Shown: positions 16,400-27,090, numbered from the stretch's first letter. The stretch is DNA of 37,855 bases from an uncultured Bacteroidota bacterium (GCA_903893815.1 CAITNS010000077.1:1-37855); one strand, 5' to 3'. Notes: generated by a model from the sequence alone, not told the origin. Translations and numbers: made by a program.

Positions 16400-17551
16400 C
16401 TATTTGTATTTATCTGCTTTTTCTGTTTCGCCTAATCTTAAAAACAATTTACGTAATTGTTGTTTAGTTGCTTTATCAGGAGATACTTCATAAGATTTCT
16501 CAAAATTAACAACTGCTTTTTTAAAATACTCATTAGCTTTTGTTTCGTATTCTTTAGCTTTAGCTGTTTCTTTTGGAGGCAAGGAACCTAGCTTATCATT
16601 CCATTCGTTAGCAGTATTAAAATACATAACACCTAAGTTATAGTTTGCAATTTCATAATCAGGTTTAATTTCTAATGCTTTTAAATATTCAGCTTCTGCT
16701 TTATCTTTATCGTTCGTTTTTTGATATAAGTTAGCTAAGATAGCGTGTAAAACTTCATTATCAGGAGATAACTCGATGGCAGCCGTTAATTTATCCTTTA
16801 ACTCATTGGTTTTATTACGTGCTAAATAAATATTGATTTCTTGGTTAATTAAGTCCATGTTATCTTCAAACATTAACTTTCCTTTTCCAATATAATCTAA
16901 TGCTTTAGTTGTATCTCTATCAATTAAAGACAATTTAACCATATCGGTGTAAATCTTAACGTCTTTATACTTAATGTCGATTAACTTATCAGCATACTCT
17001 TTTGTTTTTTCTTTGTTTGCTGCATATTTATACATATCAAACTTGTAGTACATTAATTTTTCTTTAGTAATGTTAGCACGCTTCATCCCTTGATCAAAAT
17101 CATAAGGCAAAGCGCTTTCAATTAAATCATAACATTTTAAAGCTTTGTCGTACTCTTTAGCTTGCACATACATATTGGCTTTATTGCTGGTAGCAGCAAC
17201 TGCTTGTACAATTAATCCTTTTACATCATCTTTATAAGCGTTATTATCTTTATCAAGCTTTAAGCATTTAACATAACTTTCTAAGGCTTTTTCTTCAGCT
17301 TCAGCATCTAAAGCTCTTACAGCTGCGTCTTTAGAAAAGTAAATTTCTTGATAAATTTGCCCTCTATATTTCCATAATTTAGGATTATTTACTGTTGTTT
17401 CGTGAACGGAAGCTGCATCTGCTGCAATTTTAGCTTTATCAAATTCCTTATTTCTTAAGTAATTACTAGCATTTTGAACTTGATTACTTTGAGCCATTAC
17501 TACTGTAGCCGAAGCTATTAATATCGAAGTTATCGTTTTTTTAATGATCAT
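16400..17551 (-). CDS. Secreted TPR-repeat protein, paralogue of the next gene
   Basis: 383 residues. Signal peptide MIIKKTITSILIASATVVMAQ, then TPR-like helices throughout: NASNYLRNKEFDKAKIAADAA near the N-terminus, AKEYDKALKCYDLIESALPYD, then the canonical pair LTAAIELSPDNEVLHAILANLYQKTNDKDKAEAEYLKALEIKPDYEIANYNLGVMYFNTA. It is the first gene of a two-gene operon with the 443-residue TPR protein (24-bp gap, shared terminator at 14995). Upstream is a 297-bp gap containing a large hairpin element and the terminator of the M16 gene. Probably a scaffold in the periplasm; exact role unknown. Confidence 0.85.
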   Translation of the reverse strand: MIIKKTITSILIASATVVMAQSNQVQNASNYLRNKEFDKAKIAADAASVHETTVNNPKLWKYRGQIYQEIYFSKDAAVRALDAEAEEKALESYVKCLKLDKDNNAYKDDVKGLIVQAVAATSNKANMYVQAKEYDKALKCYDLIESALPYDFDQGMKRANITKEKLMYYKFDMYKYAANKEKTKEYADKLIDIKYKDVKIYTDMVKLSLIDRDTTKALDYIGKGKLMFEDNMDLINQEINIYLARNKTNELKDKLTAAIELSPDNEVLHAILANLYQKTNDKDKAEAEYLKALEIKPDYEIANYNLGVMYFNTANEWNDKLGSLPPKETAKAKEYETKANEYFKKAVVNFEKSYEVSPDKATKQQLRKLFLRLGETEKADKYK

Positions 17552-17628
17552 TCTTTTAATTTTAGGTGGTTAAATCTGGGAACTTGTTTAAAATTTATCT
17601 AATCATATAGTTATGTGTCTTTTTGGCT

Positions 17629-17681
17629 GCAAATTCGTTAAATTTTTCGAGATAGTAGCTAACTATCTCTACAAAATTTGC
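17629..17681. repeat. Strong intergenic hairpin element
   Basis: Nested inverted repeats: outer arms GCAAATT/AAATTTGC, inner arms GAGATAGT/ACTATCTC around a 5-nt loop. Total ~53 bp, in the gap between the M16 gene and the TPR operon, about 80-130 nt upstream of the TPR start codon. There is no T-run next to it, so it is not a simple terminator. I judge it a dispersed REP-like element or a regulatory hairpin. Confidence 0.65.
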
Positions 17682-17751
17682 CTCTTTTCGCTCAAAAATA
17701 CCCAATAACAATTATCATAACATAAATTTAAACAAGCTCTTACTATTTTAT

Positions 17752-17791
17752 TAAAAAAAACACCAAGCTTATTAAGCTTAGTGTTTTTTTA
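17752..17791 (-). terminator. Intrinsic terminator after the M16 peptidase gene
   Basis: AAAACAC-C-AAGCTT, loop ATT, AAGCTT-A-GTGTTTT, with A- and T-tracts on both sides. It lies 58 nt after the M16 stop codon on the minus strand. Confidence 0.82.
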
Positions 17792-17848
17792 TGTTTGTTA
17801 TATATTCATGTACATTACTAAGACGCAAATATTGTACAATTACACATA

Positions 17849-20716
17849 TTAATCAACTGAAATCTTCTTTAATTTAACTTTATTTAATACTTCCTTGTTT
17901 TTAACATCTTTTGAAGCTTTATCTAAAGCTGCCTCAATGTATGCTTTATCACCAACAACAACAGTTGTTAATTTATTGATATCAAAGTATTTTTTAATTT
18001 GATCGTTTACTTCATCTTTTGTAATATTTTTCAAGATTTTGTTTTGCTCAACAGTAAAGTTTTTATCTAAATTGTATCTCACAATGTTTGATAAGAAAGA
18101 TGCTTTTTGATATGGCGCTTCATATTTTAAAGCTTCTTCGTTTAATAAAGAACTCTTTGTAAATTCTAATTCTTTATCAGTGATACCATTTGTTTGGTAG
18201 TTAGTAAACTCTTTAATAATCTCTGCTAAAGCCAAAGCTGTTGCTGGACGTTTTACTGAAGAAGAAATAGCAAATGTTCCTGTGTATTTTCCTCCAGAGA
18301 AACCCGAACGGATACCGTAAGTATAACCTTTATCTTCACGTAAATTTAAGTTTAAGCGGCTATTAAATGCTCCACCAAAAACAAAGTTTGCAATTCTGTT
18401 TTTATAGTAATCTCCAGTTGCATCAAATTTTAAAGAAGGGTAACCCATAGTAATTACTGATGATGGAGCTCCAAATTTATTGTAGATAAAGAATTGAGGC
18501 TCAGTAGATGGAGCTGGTTCAACAATTGGTTGCATTTTAACTTCTTTAGCTGCCCATTTTGATAAGAAACCTAATTTTGCTAAAATATCTTTTTCTTCCA
18601 CATCACCAACTACTACGATGCTTGTTACAGAAGGAGAATAAAAATTATTGTAATAATCTTTTACATCTTGTAATTGAACATTTTCAATTGTTTTAATAGA
18701 AGGTTCTTGACCCATTACCGTGTTACCATATAAAGCAAAGTTAAATGCTCTGCTCCCCATTGCATTAGCACTTGTTTCATCATTTTTAACGCTTTCTTTA
18801 TATTGTTTTTTAGCTAATTTAAAGTCTTCGGCATTAAAACCAGGATTCAATAATTTCTCTTCCAATAATTTTAAAGTCGCATCTAAATTTTTCTTCAAAG
18901 AATTAATTTGAATAGATGTAGCCGCTTTGCTTGCATTAAAACTAATAGAGCTTCCTAATTTCTCTAACTCAGCGCTAATTTGCTCAGTAGTGTAATTTTT
19001 AGTTCCTTCATTTAACATGCTTGCAGTTAATTCAGCAACGCCTAATTTTTTTAATTGATCAGCTGTTAATACTAAGCTACCACCATCCATTGTCATTACA
19101 ATAGCAACTTCTGGAGATTCCGTATTTTTTGTACCAATAATACTAATACCATTTGGTAATTTAGAAGTAAAATACTCAGGAATAGTTACTGTTTTTGCAG
19201 GCCCTGGTGCTGGTCTTTGCTCTCTTTTAAAATTATCCGTTACTGCTTGAGGAGTTAATCCTTTGTATTCTGCAGGCGTTTCAAATTTCATATTTGCATA
19301 AGGATTGATACTTTTTACAGAATCTTTTTGATTCATAATAGGATACGTATTTAATACAGCAGCACCTGCTCCTTTAATATATTTAGTAAATACACGTGTG
19401 ATATCTTCAATAGTTACTTTATTATATCTTTCAAATTCGTCAGATATTGTTGAACCTTTGCCTGTTAAGCGTTCCCATTCAGAAATTAATCCAGCTTTAT
19501 CTTCAATAGTAGATAAGTAACCATACATACCAGACTCAATTTCAGCTTTTGCTCTTTGTAAACCGTCAGCTGTAATTCCTGAATTACCAAACTCATCAAT
19601 GGTTGATTTTACTTTAGCATCAATATCAGAAAACAATTTTTCTAAATTGAAATCTTCTGGTGGGTAAGCAAAAATTTGAATAGAGAACTCTCCTCCCAAT
19701 TCTTTAGAACCATGACCTACTGAAGCTTGTACTGCTATTTCAGGTTTTGATTTTACAAAGTTTTTGTAGAAAATAGAGTTATTACCATTACCCATCATCA
19801 TTCCTAAAAGATCTAAAGCTGGTTCATCTCTATTATATCGGGGAACTGTTGGATATACTCTTAAATTTAATGGAAAATAAGTTCTGTCTTTATAAGCCGT
19901 ATATTTATCAGTAGCTAAAGTTACTGGTGCAACGCGCATTTTTTTAACATCTGGGCAAGGTTTAATTCCTCCAAAATATTTTTCAATCATTTTTAATGCT
20001 TCAGGAGAACTGAAATCACCAGAAATAGTTAAAATAGCATTGTTTGGACCATACCAACGTAAAAAGAAGTTTTTCACGTCTTCTAAATTAGCTCTGTTCA
20101 AATCATCTACGTAACCAATTACTGGCCAGCTATATGGATGTCCCTCTGGATATAAAGCCTTGTTGATTTCCTCAACAAACGCCATCGCATAAGGTTGGTT
20201 TTCTACATTTTGTGACTTTTCGTTTTTAACGGCATCACGTTGATTTTCGAACTTTTTAGTTGTTAACGAATCTAACAAGAAACCCATACGGTCAGCTTCT
20301 AACCATAAAGCCATTTCTAAATTATTAGAAGGAACTGTTTCAAAATAAACCGTTCTATCTTCTGTAGTATTACCGTTCATGTTACCACCAGCAGTAGATA
20401 CAATTTTGAAATGCTCTTCATCTGCTACGTGTTTTGACCCTTGAAACATCATATGCTCAAAAAAGTGAGCAAAACCTGATTTTCCTAAGCTCTCACGGTT
20501 TGAGCCTACTTTATAAGTTACTAAAACATGAACTGCTGGATCGGAATGATCTTCGTTCAATAAGATAGTTAAACCATTAGGTAATTTCCATTTTTCGTAA
20601 GGAATCACCACTTTTCCTTCTTTTGCTTCAATTTTTTCTACCAATGTAGGCTGAGCAATTAAAGATACTAAGCTGAAAAAGCTTAATGCTCCTGTTATGA
20701 TTGTTTTTTTGTTCAT
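17849..20716 (-). CDS. Two-lobed M16 family zinc metallopeptidase
   Basis: 955 residues with a signal peptide (MNKKTIITGALSFFSLVSLIAQ), so periplasmic or envelope-located. The first M16 lobe carries the inverted zinc motif HxxEH as His84-Phe-Phe-Glu87-His88 in GFAHFFEHMMFQGS. The downstream glutamate is likely in the LTTKKFENQRDAVKNEKSQNVEN region. A second M16 lobe starts at about residue 510 (FTSKLPNGISIIGTKN) and has lost the zinc motif, as is usual for the inactive half, but keeps the NLREDKGYTYGIRSGF segment. The length fits the double-domain insulinase-like proteases that Bacteroidota export. It follows gyrA on the same strand after 55 bp and has its own -7 element. Confidence 0.92.
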   Translation of the reverse strand: MNKKTIITGALSFFSLVSLIAQPTLVEKIEAKEGKVVIPYEKWKLPNGLTILLNEDHSDPAVHVLVTYKVGSNRESLGKSGFAHFFEHMMFQGSKHVADEEHFKIVSTAGGNMNGNTTEDRTVYFETVPSNNLEMALWLEADRMGFLLDSLTTKKFENQRDAVKNEKSQNVENQPYAMAFVEEINKALYPEGHPYSWPVIGYVDDLNRANLEDVKNFFLRWYGPNNAILTISGDFSSPEALKMIEKYFGGIKPCPDVKKMRVAPVTLATDKYTAYKDRTYFPLNLRVYPTVPRYNRDEPALDLLGMMMGNGNNSIFYKNFVKSKPEIAVQASVGHGSKELGGEFSIQIFAYPPEDFNLEKLFSDIDAKVKSTIDEFGNSGITADGLQRAKAEIESGMYGYLSTIEDKAGLISEWERLTGKGSTISDEFERYNKVTIEDITRVFTKYIKGAGAAVLNTYPIMNQKDSVKSINPYANMKFETPAEYKGLTPQAVTDNFKREQRPAPGPAKTVTIPEYFTSKLPNGISIIGTKNTESPEVAIVMTMDGGSLVLTADQLKKLGVAELTASMLNEGTKNYTTEQISAELEKLGSSISFNASKAATSIQINSLKKNLDATLKLLEEKLLNPGFNAEDFKLAKKQYKESVKNDETSANAMGSRAFNFALYGNTVMGQEPSIKTIENVQLQDVKDYYNNFYSPSVTSIVVVGDVEEKDILAKLGFLSKWAAKEVKMQPIVEPAPSTEPQFFIYNKFGAPSSVITMGYPSLKFDATGDYYKNRIANFVFGGAFNSRLNLNLREDKGYTYGIRSGFSGGKYTGTFAISSSVKRPATALALAEIIKEFTNYQTNGITDKELEFTKSSLLNEEALKYEAPYQKASFLSNIVRYNLDKNFTVEQNKILKNITKDEVNDQIKKYFDINKLTTVVVGDKAYIEAALDKASKDVKNKEVLNKVKLKKISVD

Positions 20717-20732
20717 GTTATGATTATTTGTT

Positions 20733-20740
20733 CAAATATA
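20733..20740 (-). promoter_or_regulatory. Candidate -7 element for the M16 peptidase gene
   Basis: The minus strand reads TATATTTG, an exact TAnnTTTG match, 16 nt before the ATG at 20716 and within the short gap after gyrA. The -33 region is not clear. Confidence 0.5.
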
Positions 20741-20771
20741 GTGGTTTAGTGTTTGCTTTTTTGTCCGTCCA

Positions 20772-23330
20772 TTAAACGATATCGTCCGTTGGTGTAGTAT
20801 TTGACTCCTCAGATACGTTATCAGGAGGTGTTACGTCACCTGTTGGAACTTCCGGAGTTATTTCTCCTTCAACCGTCGCTTCTACATCTTCTTCATGATC
20901 TACTTTTGTCACGGCTGCAATGCTATCGCTATCCTGGATGTTGATTAAACGCACGCCTTGGGTTGCACGACCCATGACACGTAAATCAGATACATTCATA
21001 CGAATGGCAATACCGTTCTTCGTAATAATCATTAAGTCGTTAGCATCCGTTACCGATTTAATACCAACTAAGTTTCCTGTTTTCTCAGTAATGTTTATTG
21101 TTTTTACACCTTTACCACCACGATTAGTGATACGGTATTCTTCAATATCCGAACGTTTACCATATCCTTTTTCAGAAACCACTAATACGTTGGCTTGCAT
21201 ATCATCAATGCAAATCATACCAACAACTTCGTTATTTCCTCCTTCTTCATCATTTAAATCAATACCAATTACACCAGATGCATTACGACCCATAGGACGA
21301 ACTTTTGCCTCAGGGAAACGACAAACCTTACCTAATTTAGTAGCAATCATAATTTCGTTGTTGCCATTAGTTAAAGCTGCTTCTAATAAAACATCTCCTT
21401 CACGAATGGTAATCGCATTAATACCATTTGCACGTGGACGAGAATAAGCTTCTACAGATGTTTTTTTAATGATACCATCTTTAGTACATAAAATGATGAA
21501 GTTATTTTGGATGTACTCTTCGTCTTGTAAATTTTTAATATTGATGAATGCTTTAATTTTATCATCTGGTGCAATGCTAATTAAATTTTGAATTGCTCGT
21601 CCTTTACTATTTTTAGCGCCTTCTGGCACTTCGTATGCACGTATCCAGAAACACTGTCCTTTTTCGCTAAACAATAATATATAATTATGTGTAGATGCAA
21701 TAAACATGTGTTCTACAAAATCTTCATCACGTGTTGCTGTTCCCTTACTACCTCTTCCTCCTCTATTTTGAGACCGGTACTCTGCTAAGTTTGTACGTTT
21801 CATGTATCCTAAATGAGAAATAGTAATTACTACATCTTCATCAGCAATCATATCTTCAATTTTCAAATCATCACCAGCGTAAACGATATCTGTGCGACGT
21901 TCGTCGCCATATTTTTCACCAATTTCAACTAATTCTTCTCTGATAATTTTGTAACGCAATTTTTCGTCTCCTAAAATTTCTTTGAAGTAAGCAATGCTCT
22001 TCATTAACTCCTCGTACTCAGCATTTAATTTATCAACCTCTAGTCCGGTTAATGTTCTTAAACGCATATCTAAAATAGCACGTGCTTGTATTTCAGATAA
22101 TGAGAAACGAACAATTAATTCGTCTTTTGCAGCATCAGGACTTTCGCTTTCACGAATAATTTTAATAACCTCTTCAATATTTTTTTGAGCAATTAATAAA
22201 CCTTCTAAAATGTGTGCACGTTTTTCGGCTTGCATTAAATCAAACTTTGTACGACGAACAACCACATCATGCCTATGTTCCACAAAATAATGAATCATAT
22301 CTTTTAGATTCAACATCTCAGGACGACCTTTTACTAATACAACGTTATTAATTGAAAATGAAGTTTGTAGCGCAGAGTATTTGTATAGATTATTTAATAC
22401 AACATTTGAAATAGCATCACTTCTTAATTCATAAACAATACGCATCCCTTCACGGTTACTCTCGTCACGAATTTCGGTAATTCCTTCAATTTTCTTTTCG
22501 TTACATAATTCCCACTGACGTTTAATCATTTCTGCCTTGTTAATTTGATAAGGAATTTCAGTAACAATAATACGTTCGCGGTTATTTACAGGTTCAATAC
22601 TTGCTTTGGCTCTCATTACTACTCTACCGCGACCTGTGCGGAAAGCATCTTTTACACCTTCGTGACCATAAATTGTTCCTCCTGTTGGAAAATCAGGTGC
22701 TTTAATATGTTTCATTAATTCATCGATTTCAATATTATTGTCATCGATGTATGCTAAAATACCATTAACAACTTCTGTTAAATTATGAGGTGCCATATTT
22801 GTGGCCATACCAACTGCAATACCAGAAGCTCCATTCATTAATAACGTTGGGATACGAGTTGGCATTACAGTAGGCTCTGTCAAAGAGTCATCAAAGTTTG
22901 GACGGAAATCAACTGTATCTTTTTCAATATCAGCAATTATTTCCTCAGTAATTTTACGAAAACGAGCCTCCGTATAACGCATCGCAGCCGGTGGATCACC
23001 ATCTACTGAACCATAGTTTCCTTGTCCGTCAACTAACATATAACGTAAGCTCCATTCTTGTGCCATGCGAACCATTGTATCGTATACAGAAGTATCACCA
23101 TGCGGATGGTACTTTCCTAAAACCTCACCAACAATACGAGCCGATTTTTTATAAGGACGATTGTGCATCACACCTAAATCTAACATTCCATATAATACAC
23201 GACGATGCACTGGCTTTAAACCATCTCTAACATCAGGTAACGCACGACTTACAATAACCGACATCGAATAATCGATGTAAGCTGTTTTCATTTCCTGTTC
23301 AATATTAATTGGAATAATTTTCTCGCTCAT
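20772..23330 (-). CDS. gyrA: DNA gyrase subunit A
   Basis: 852 residues, catalytic subunit of gyrase. The active-site tyrosine is Tyr119 in [10 protein letters not shown]. The quinolone-determining region reads [16 protein letters not shown], with Thr80 where E. coli has Ser83 and Asp84 for Asp87. The C-terminal domain has beta-pinwheel blades and a GyrA-box-like [10 protein letters not shown], which separates it from ParC. The last ~45 residues are acidic and low-complexity ([18 protein letters not shown]...), as in other Bacteroidota GyrA. The N-terminal [26 protein letters not shown] is canonical, supporting this start. It is divergent from clpC across a 321-bp gap. The Thr80 variant is natural in many lineages and is not evidence of acquired resistance. 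Confidence 0.97.
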   Translation of the reverse strand: MSEKIIPINIEQEMKTAYIDYSMSVIVSRALPDVRDGLKPVHRRVLYGMLDLGVMHNRPYKKSARIVGEVLGKYHPHGDTSVYDTMVRMAQEWSLRYMLVDGQGNYGSVDGDPPAAMRYTEARFRKITEEIIADIEKDTVDFRPNFDDSLTEPTVMPTRIPTLLMNGASGIAVGMATNMAPHNLTEVVNGILAYIDDNNIEIDELMKHIKAPDFPTGGTIYGHEGVKDAFRTGRGRVVMRAKASIEPVNNRERIIVTEIPYQINKAEMIKRQWELCNEKKIEGITEIRDESNREGMRIVYELRSDAISNVVLNNLYKYSALQTSFSINNVVLVKGRPEMLNLKDMIHYFVEHRHDVVVRRTKFDLMQAEKRAHILEGLLIAQKNIEEVIKIIRESESPDAAKDELIVRFSLSEIQARAILDMRLRTLTGLEVDKLNAEYEELMKSIAYFKEILGDEKLRYKIIREELVEIGEKYGDERRTDIVYAGDDLKIEDMIADEDVVITISHLGYMKRTNLAEYRSQNRGGRGSKGTATRDEDFVEHMFIASTHNYILLFSEKGQCFWIRAYEVPEGAKNSKGRAIQNLISIAPDDKIKAFINIKNLQDEEYIQNNFIILCTKDGIIKKTSVEAYSRPRANGINAITIREGDVLLEAALTNGNNEIMIATKLGKVCRFPEAKVRPMGRNASGVIGIDLNDEEGGNNEVVGMICIDDMQANVLVVSEKGYGKRSDIEEYRITNRGGKGVKTINITEKTGNLVGIKSVTDANDLMIITKNGIAIRMNVSDLRVMGRATQGVRLINIQDSDSIAAVTKVDHEEDVEATVEGEITPEVPTGDVTPPDNVSEESNTTPTDDIV

Positions 23331-23651
23331 AGTTCTTTCTCTTTATTATTAAATTATTATATTCTTTTTAATGCAACTATTGATTTTTGTGATCGTATAA
23401 GTTATTACTAAACATTTCCGCAATCAAGAAAATTTGTCAGTAAAATTTACTTCTTAAATGACTCGAATTTTCCTACTAAAAAACATTTAATAGGCCTTGA
23501 AAATAGGTATTAAATGAGTATTTTAGTTGTATAGTTATTAACACTTTCAATGTTAAAAAAAAGACCGTCAAAAACACACAAAACTGACATTATCGGTTAC
23601 TTTTGATTGTGGCATTAATTATGTTTATAACCAACAAAGAACTATAAATTT
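23331..23651. promoter_or_regulatory. Divergent gyrA-clpC intergenic region
   Basis: 321 bp without a gene. It must hold both promoters. On the clpC side TATGTTTA (about 23621-23628) resembles TAnnTTTG, with TTTTGATTG upstream, but the spacing is short. A dyad TTAACA-CTTTCAA-TGTTAA lies at 23538-23556 and could be an operator. On the gyrA side no convincing consensus promoter is seen. No small ORF, tRNA or terminator is evident. Confidence 0.4.
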
Positions 23652-26186
23652 ATGGAAGCAAAATTTTCACAGCGCGTAAAAGACGTGATAACGTTTAGCC
23701 GAGAAGAAGCCTTAAGACTAGGGCACGATTACATTGGGATTGAACATTTGATGCTTGGCATGATTCGCGATGGCGAAGGAGTTGGCATTAAATTATTAAA
23801 AAACCTTGCAATTAATATTCAAGATTTAAGAAAGCAAATTGAACAAAGCTTACCTATATCTTTAAGAAAAGTAAACAATTTAGCTAATATTCCTTTAGTA
23901 AAGCAAGCCGAAAAAACATTGAAATTAACTTACTTAGAAGCAAAAGTGTTTAAAGCTCCTCAAATTGGAACAGAACATTTGTTGATGTGTATTTTAAAAG
24001 ATAATGATAATGTGGTTTCAAAAACTTTAGGAAAGTTTGGCGTAGACTATAACGCAGTAAAAATGGAACTAGAAGGGTACATGGAAAACCCACACAAAAT
24101 TGAAAACTCAACCGCTGGCGATGATGATGAAAATGAAGAATCATTTGGATCAGGCGGAGCTGGTGCATCAAAAAAACCAGGCGAATCAAAATCAAAAACA
24201 CCTGTTTTAGATAACTTTGGTAGAGACTTAACTAAAATGGCTGAAGACGGAAAATTAGATCCTGTTGTAGGTCGTGAAAAAGAAATTGAGCGAGTATCTC
24301 AAATTTTATCTCGTCGTAAAAAGAACAACCCCATTTTAATTGGTGAACCAGGCGTGGGTAAATCAGCTATTGCCGAAGGTTTAGCATTACGTATTGTTCA
24401 ACGCAAAGTGTCTCGTGTATTATTTGGTAAACGCGTTGTTACTTTAGATTTAGCATCTTTAGTAGCGGGTACAAAATACCGTGGACAATTTGAAGAACGT
24501 ATGAAAGCAGTAATGAACGAGTTAGAAAAAAATCCAGATGTGATTTTATTCATTGACGAAATTCATACGATTATTGGTGCAGGCGGTGCTAGCGGAAGCA
24601 TGGATGCTAGCAACATGTTTAAACCAGCTTTAGCGCGCGGAGAAATACAATGTATTGGTGCAACGACTTTAGATGAATTCCGTCAGCATATCGAAAAAGA
24701 TGGAGCTTTAGAGCGTCGTTTCCAAAAAGTAATTATTGAACCTGCAACTCAGGATGAATCTTTACAAATTTTATCAAACATTAAATCAAAATATGAAGAT
24801 CATCATAATGTAACTTACACACCAGAAGCTATTAAAGCTTGTGTAACGTTAACTGCTCGCTATATAACTGACAGACATTTACCTGACAAAGCAATTGATG
24901 CTTTAGATGAGGCTGGATCTCGTGTTCATATTACTAACATTACGGTACCTGAAAATGTATTGGAGTTAGAGAAAAAAATGGAGGACATTAAAGAACTAAA
25001 AAATCAAGTTGTTCGTTCTCAAAAATATGAAGAGGCTGCTAAATTGCGTGATACCGAAAAACAGTTACAAGCACAGTTAGATGCTGCTAAAAAAGCATGG
25101 GAAGAAGAAACAAAAATGAACCGTGTAACTGTTACAGAAGATAACGTTGCCGAAGTTGTTTCGATGATGAGTGGAGTGCCAGTGCAACGTATTTCTCAAA
25201 ATGAAGGTGAGAAATTAGTGAAAATGGTAGAACAATTACAAGGTAAAGTAATTGGGCAAGATGAAGCTTTGAAAAAAGTAGTAAAAGCTATTCAACGTAA
25301 TCGTGCTGGATTAAAAGATCCTAATAAACCAATTGGTTCATTCATCTTCTTAGGGCCTACAGGTGTTGGTAAAACACAATTAGCCAAAATTTTAGCGAAA
25401 CATTTATTTGATAATGATGAAGCTTTAATTAGAATTGACATGAGTGAGTACATGGAAAAATTTGCCGTGACTCGTTTAATTGGAGCGCCTCCGGGATATG
25501 TTGGTTATGAAGAAGGTGGACAGTTAACTGAAAAAGTACGTCGTCGCCCCTACTCTGTTGTGTTATTAGATGAGATTGAAAAAGCACATCCAGATGTATT
25601 TAATATGTTATTACAAGTGCTAGATGACGGGCAATTAACAGATAGCTTAGGTCGTAAGATTGATTTCAAAAACACGATTATCATCATGACCTCTAATATT
25701 GGTGCTCGCCAATTGAAAGAATTTGGACAAGGTGTAGGTTTTGGAACACAAACAAGACAAGAAAATGTAGAAGAAAGTAATAAAGGTGTTGTTGAAAATG
25801 CTTTGAAAAAAGCGTTTGCTCCTGAGTTCTTAAATCGTATTGATGATGTGGTGATGTTTAACTCTTTAGATAAAGAAAACATTCATAAAATTATTGATAT
25901 TGAATTAAACGGATTATTTGGCCGTGTAAACAACCTTGGTTATACTATCAAAATTACGGAAGCTGCTAAAGACTTTATCGTGGATAAGGGTTATGATGTT
26001 CAATACGGTGCTCGTCCTTTAAAACGTGCAATCCAAAAGTATTTAGAGGATCCAATGGCAGAGGAAATTATCCAAAGCAATTTATCGGAAGGTGATCAAA
26101 TTGAAATTGACTATGATACTGAGAAAAAAGAAATCACAGTAAAAACAATTAAACCAAAAGGTAAAAAGAAAAAAGAAGATAGTTAA
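23652..26186 (+). CDS. clpC: ATP-dependent Clp protease ATP-binding subunit ClpC
   Basis: 844-residue HSP100/AAA+ unfoldase that feeds substrates to ClpP. The N-terminal Clp repeat domain opens with [38 protein letters not shown]. The first AAA module has Walker [11 protein letters not shown] (~230) and Walker [14 protein letters not shown]-type coiled segment with [19 protein letters not shown] separates the modules and distinguishes ClpC from ClpA/ClpB. The second module has Walker [11 protein letters not shown] (~567) and [13 protein letters not shown]2-small domain follows with [15 protein letters not shown]. The last residues are a Lys-rich tail ([11 protein letters not shown]). A remnant of an MCE-family gene begins one nucleotide after its stop codon, in another frame. 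Confidence 0.96.
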   Translation: MEAKFSQRVKDVITFSREEALRLGHDYIGIEHLMLGMIRDGEGVGIKLLKNLAINIQDLRKQIEQSLPISLRKVNNLANIPLVKQAEKTLKLTYLEAKVFKAPQIGTEHLLMCILKDNDNVVSKTLGKFGVDYNAVKMELEGYMENPHKIENSTAGDDDENEESFGSGGAGASKKPGESKSKTPVLDNFGRDLTKMAEDGKLDPVVGREKEIERVSQILSRRKKNNPILIGEPGVGKSAIAEGLALRIVQRKVSRVLFGKRVVTLDLASLVAGTKYRGQFEERMKAVMNELEKNPDVILFIDEIHTIIGAGGASGSMDASNMFKPALARGEIQCIGATTLDEFRQHIEKDGALERRFQKVIIEPATQDESLQILSNIKSKYEDHHNVTYTPEAIKACVTLTARYITDRHLPDKAIDALDEAGSRVHITNITVPENVLELEKKMEDIKELKNQVVRSQKYEEAAKLRDTEKQLQAQLDAAKKAWEEETKMNRVTVTEDNVAEVVSMMSGVPVQRISQNEGEKLVKMVEQLQGKVIGQDEALKKVVKAIQRNRAGLKDPNKPIGSFIFLGPTGVGKTQLAKILAKHLFDNDEALIRIDMSEYMEKFAVTRLIGAPPGYVGYEEGGQLTEKVRRRPYSVVLLDEIEKAHPDVFNMLLQVLDDGQLTDSLGRKIDFKNTIIIMTSNIGARQLKEFGQGVGFGTQTRQENVEESNKGVVENALKKAFAPEFLNRIDDVVMFNSLDKENIHKIIDIELNGLFGRVNNLGYTIKITEAAKDFIVDKGYDVQYGARPLKRAIQKYLEDPMAEEIIQSNLSEGDQIEIDYDTEKKEITVKTIKPKGKKKKEDS

Positions 26187-26187
26187 G

Positions 26188-26628
26188 ATAAAAAGCCCTG
26201 CCGAAAATGTAAAAGAGGCTATTGTTAATATTAAAGTAACTGGCGAGCGCACCGCTATTATCACAGGCGATTTAAGCAGAATTGTACGCCATGTAAAAGA
26301 AGGTAAAGGAACTATTGGTGCTTTAATAGCTGATACGACATTTGCCGTAAAATTAAATCAAAGTATTATTAATATTAAATTGATTACGGATTCATTAGCT
26401 TTAGTGACTGGTGATTTGCATTACATTACCAACAAAGTTAAAAAAGGAGAAGGCGCCATTGGAACCGTTTTAATGGATACAACATTCGTAAACAACTTAA
26501 ATGAATCTATGAAAAATGTAAGAAGCGGCACCAAAAACTTTGACGAAGATATGCAAGCTTTAAAGCATAATATTTTATTGAGAAATTATTTCAAGAAAAA
26601 AGGAAAAAAGGAAAAAGAGAAAAAGTAA
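26188..26628 (+). pseudogene. 5'-truncated MCE/MlaD-family gene remnant abutting clpC
   Basis: An open frame runs from just inside the clpC tail (frame clear after 26142) to TAA at 26628. It encodes about 146 residues with two matching blocks, EGKGTIGALIADTTF and KGEGAIGTVLMDTTF, plus LLRNYFKKKGKKEKEKK at the end. These GxGxIGxLLxDTT repeats and the LLRNYFKK tail are what I recall from C-termini of Bacteroidota MlaD/MCE lipid-transport proteins. The N-terminal membrane anchor and MCE domain are missing. There is no ATG or GTG at the front: the first codon after the clpC stop is ATA (26188), and the first usual-type start is a TTG at 26380. Either a gene lost its 5' part when fused next to clpC, or a short protein is made from a non-standard start. 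A bidirectional terminator follows at 26654. Confidence 0.6.
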
Positions 26629-26653
26629 TTACTTCTCAAATTTAACATGAAAC

Positions 26654-26684
26654 AAAAAAGCCATTCACATTGTGAATGGCTTTT
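26654..26684. terminator. Bidirectional terminator between the clpC unit and the ferredoxin gene
   Basis: AAAAGCCATTCAC/GTGAATGGCTTTT is a near-perfect stem with a 3-nt centre and flanking A- and T-runs, placed between convergent transcripts. Confidence 0.88.
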
Positions 26685-26703
26685 AAAATATAATTAAGCA
26701 TGC

Positions 26704-27054
26704 TTATAAATGCATACTGTCTTTCTTCGCTAAAAGCACATCTTCTGTTTCCACGTGATCGTCATCCTTAATACAACAATCCACAGGGCAAACAGCCGCA
26801 CATTGAGGTTCGTCGTGAAAACCAGCACACTCTGTACACTTATCCGTAGCAATGTAATACACATCCATACTGTAAGGTGTTAAAGGAGCATCAGCATCAG
26901 CCGTAATTCCTGTATTCTTTCCAGTAAATTCTCCTTTTACTTTTGTACCATCAGCAAAACGCCATTCAGCGCCGCCTTCATATATGGCATTATTTGGACA
27001 CTCAGGTTCGCAAGCTCCGCAATTAATGCACTCATCTGTAATTTTAATAGCCAT
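26704..27054 (-). CDS. 4Fe-4S dicluster ferredoxin
   Basis: 116 residues. The first cluster motif [12 protein letters not shown] is at residues ~9-20. The second cluster ligands are in [22 protein letters not shown] (~74-95). Between them is a ~50-residue insertion ([19 protein letters not shown]...) that is characteristic of the Bacteroidota form of this ferredoxin, longer than the 55-residue clostridial type. The tail is [19 protein letters not shown]. It is a cytoplasmic low-potential electron carrier with unspecified partners. It is divergent from the LuxC-like reductase gene (56-bp gap), which is a neighbour arrangement I recall as common in the phylum. Confidence 0.93.
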   Translation of the reverse strand: MAIKITDECINCGACEPECPNNAIYEGGAEWRFADGTKVKGEFTGKNTGITADADAPLTPYSMDVYYIATDKCTECAGFHDEPQCAAVCPVDCCIKDDDHVETEDVLLAKKDSMHL

Positions 27055-27090
27055 TTTTTCGTTAGTTTTGTATTCTGTAATTTAAGACTG

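Noticed and set aside
23080-23110. Quinolone-resistance mutation in gyrA (Thr80 at the E. coli Ser83 position).
   Set aside because: Thr and Ser at this position occur naturally and both keep the hydroxyl. Asp84 (E. coli Asp87) is intact.
26150-26200. Programmed frameshift from clpC into the MCE-like frame at the AAAAAGAAAAAAG run.
   Set aside because: The downstream frame is +1 relative to clpC, whereas A-run slippage usually gives -1. The clpC C-terminus looks complete without it.
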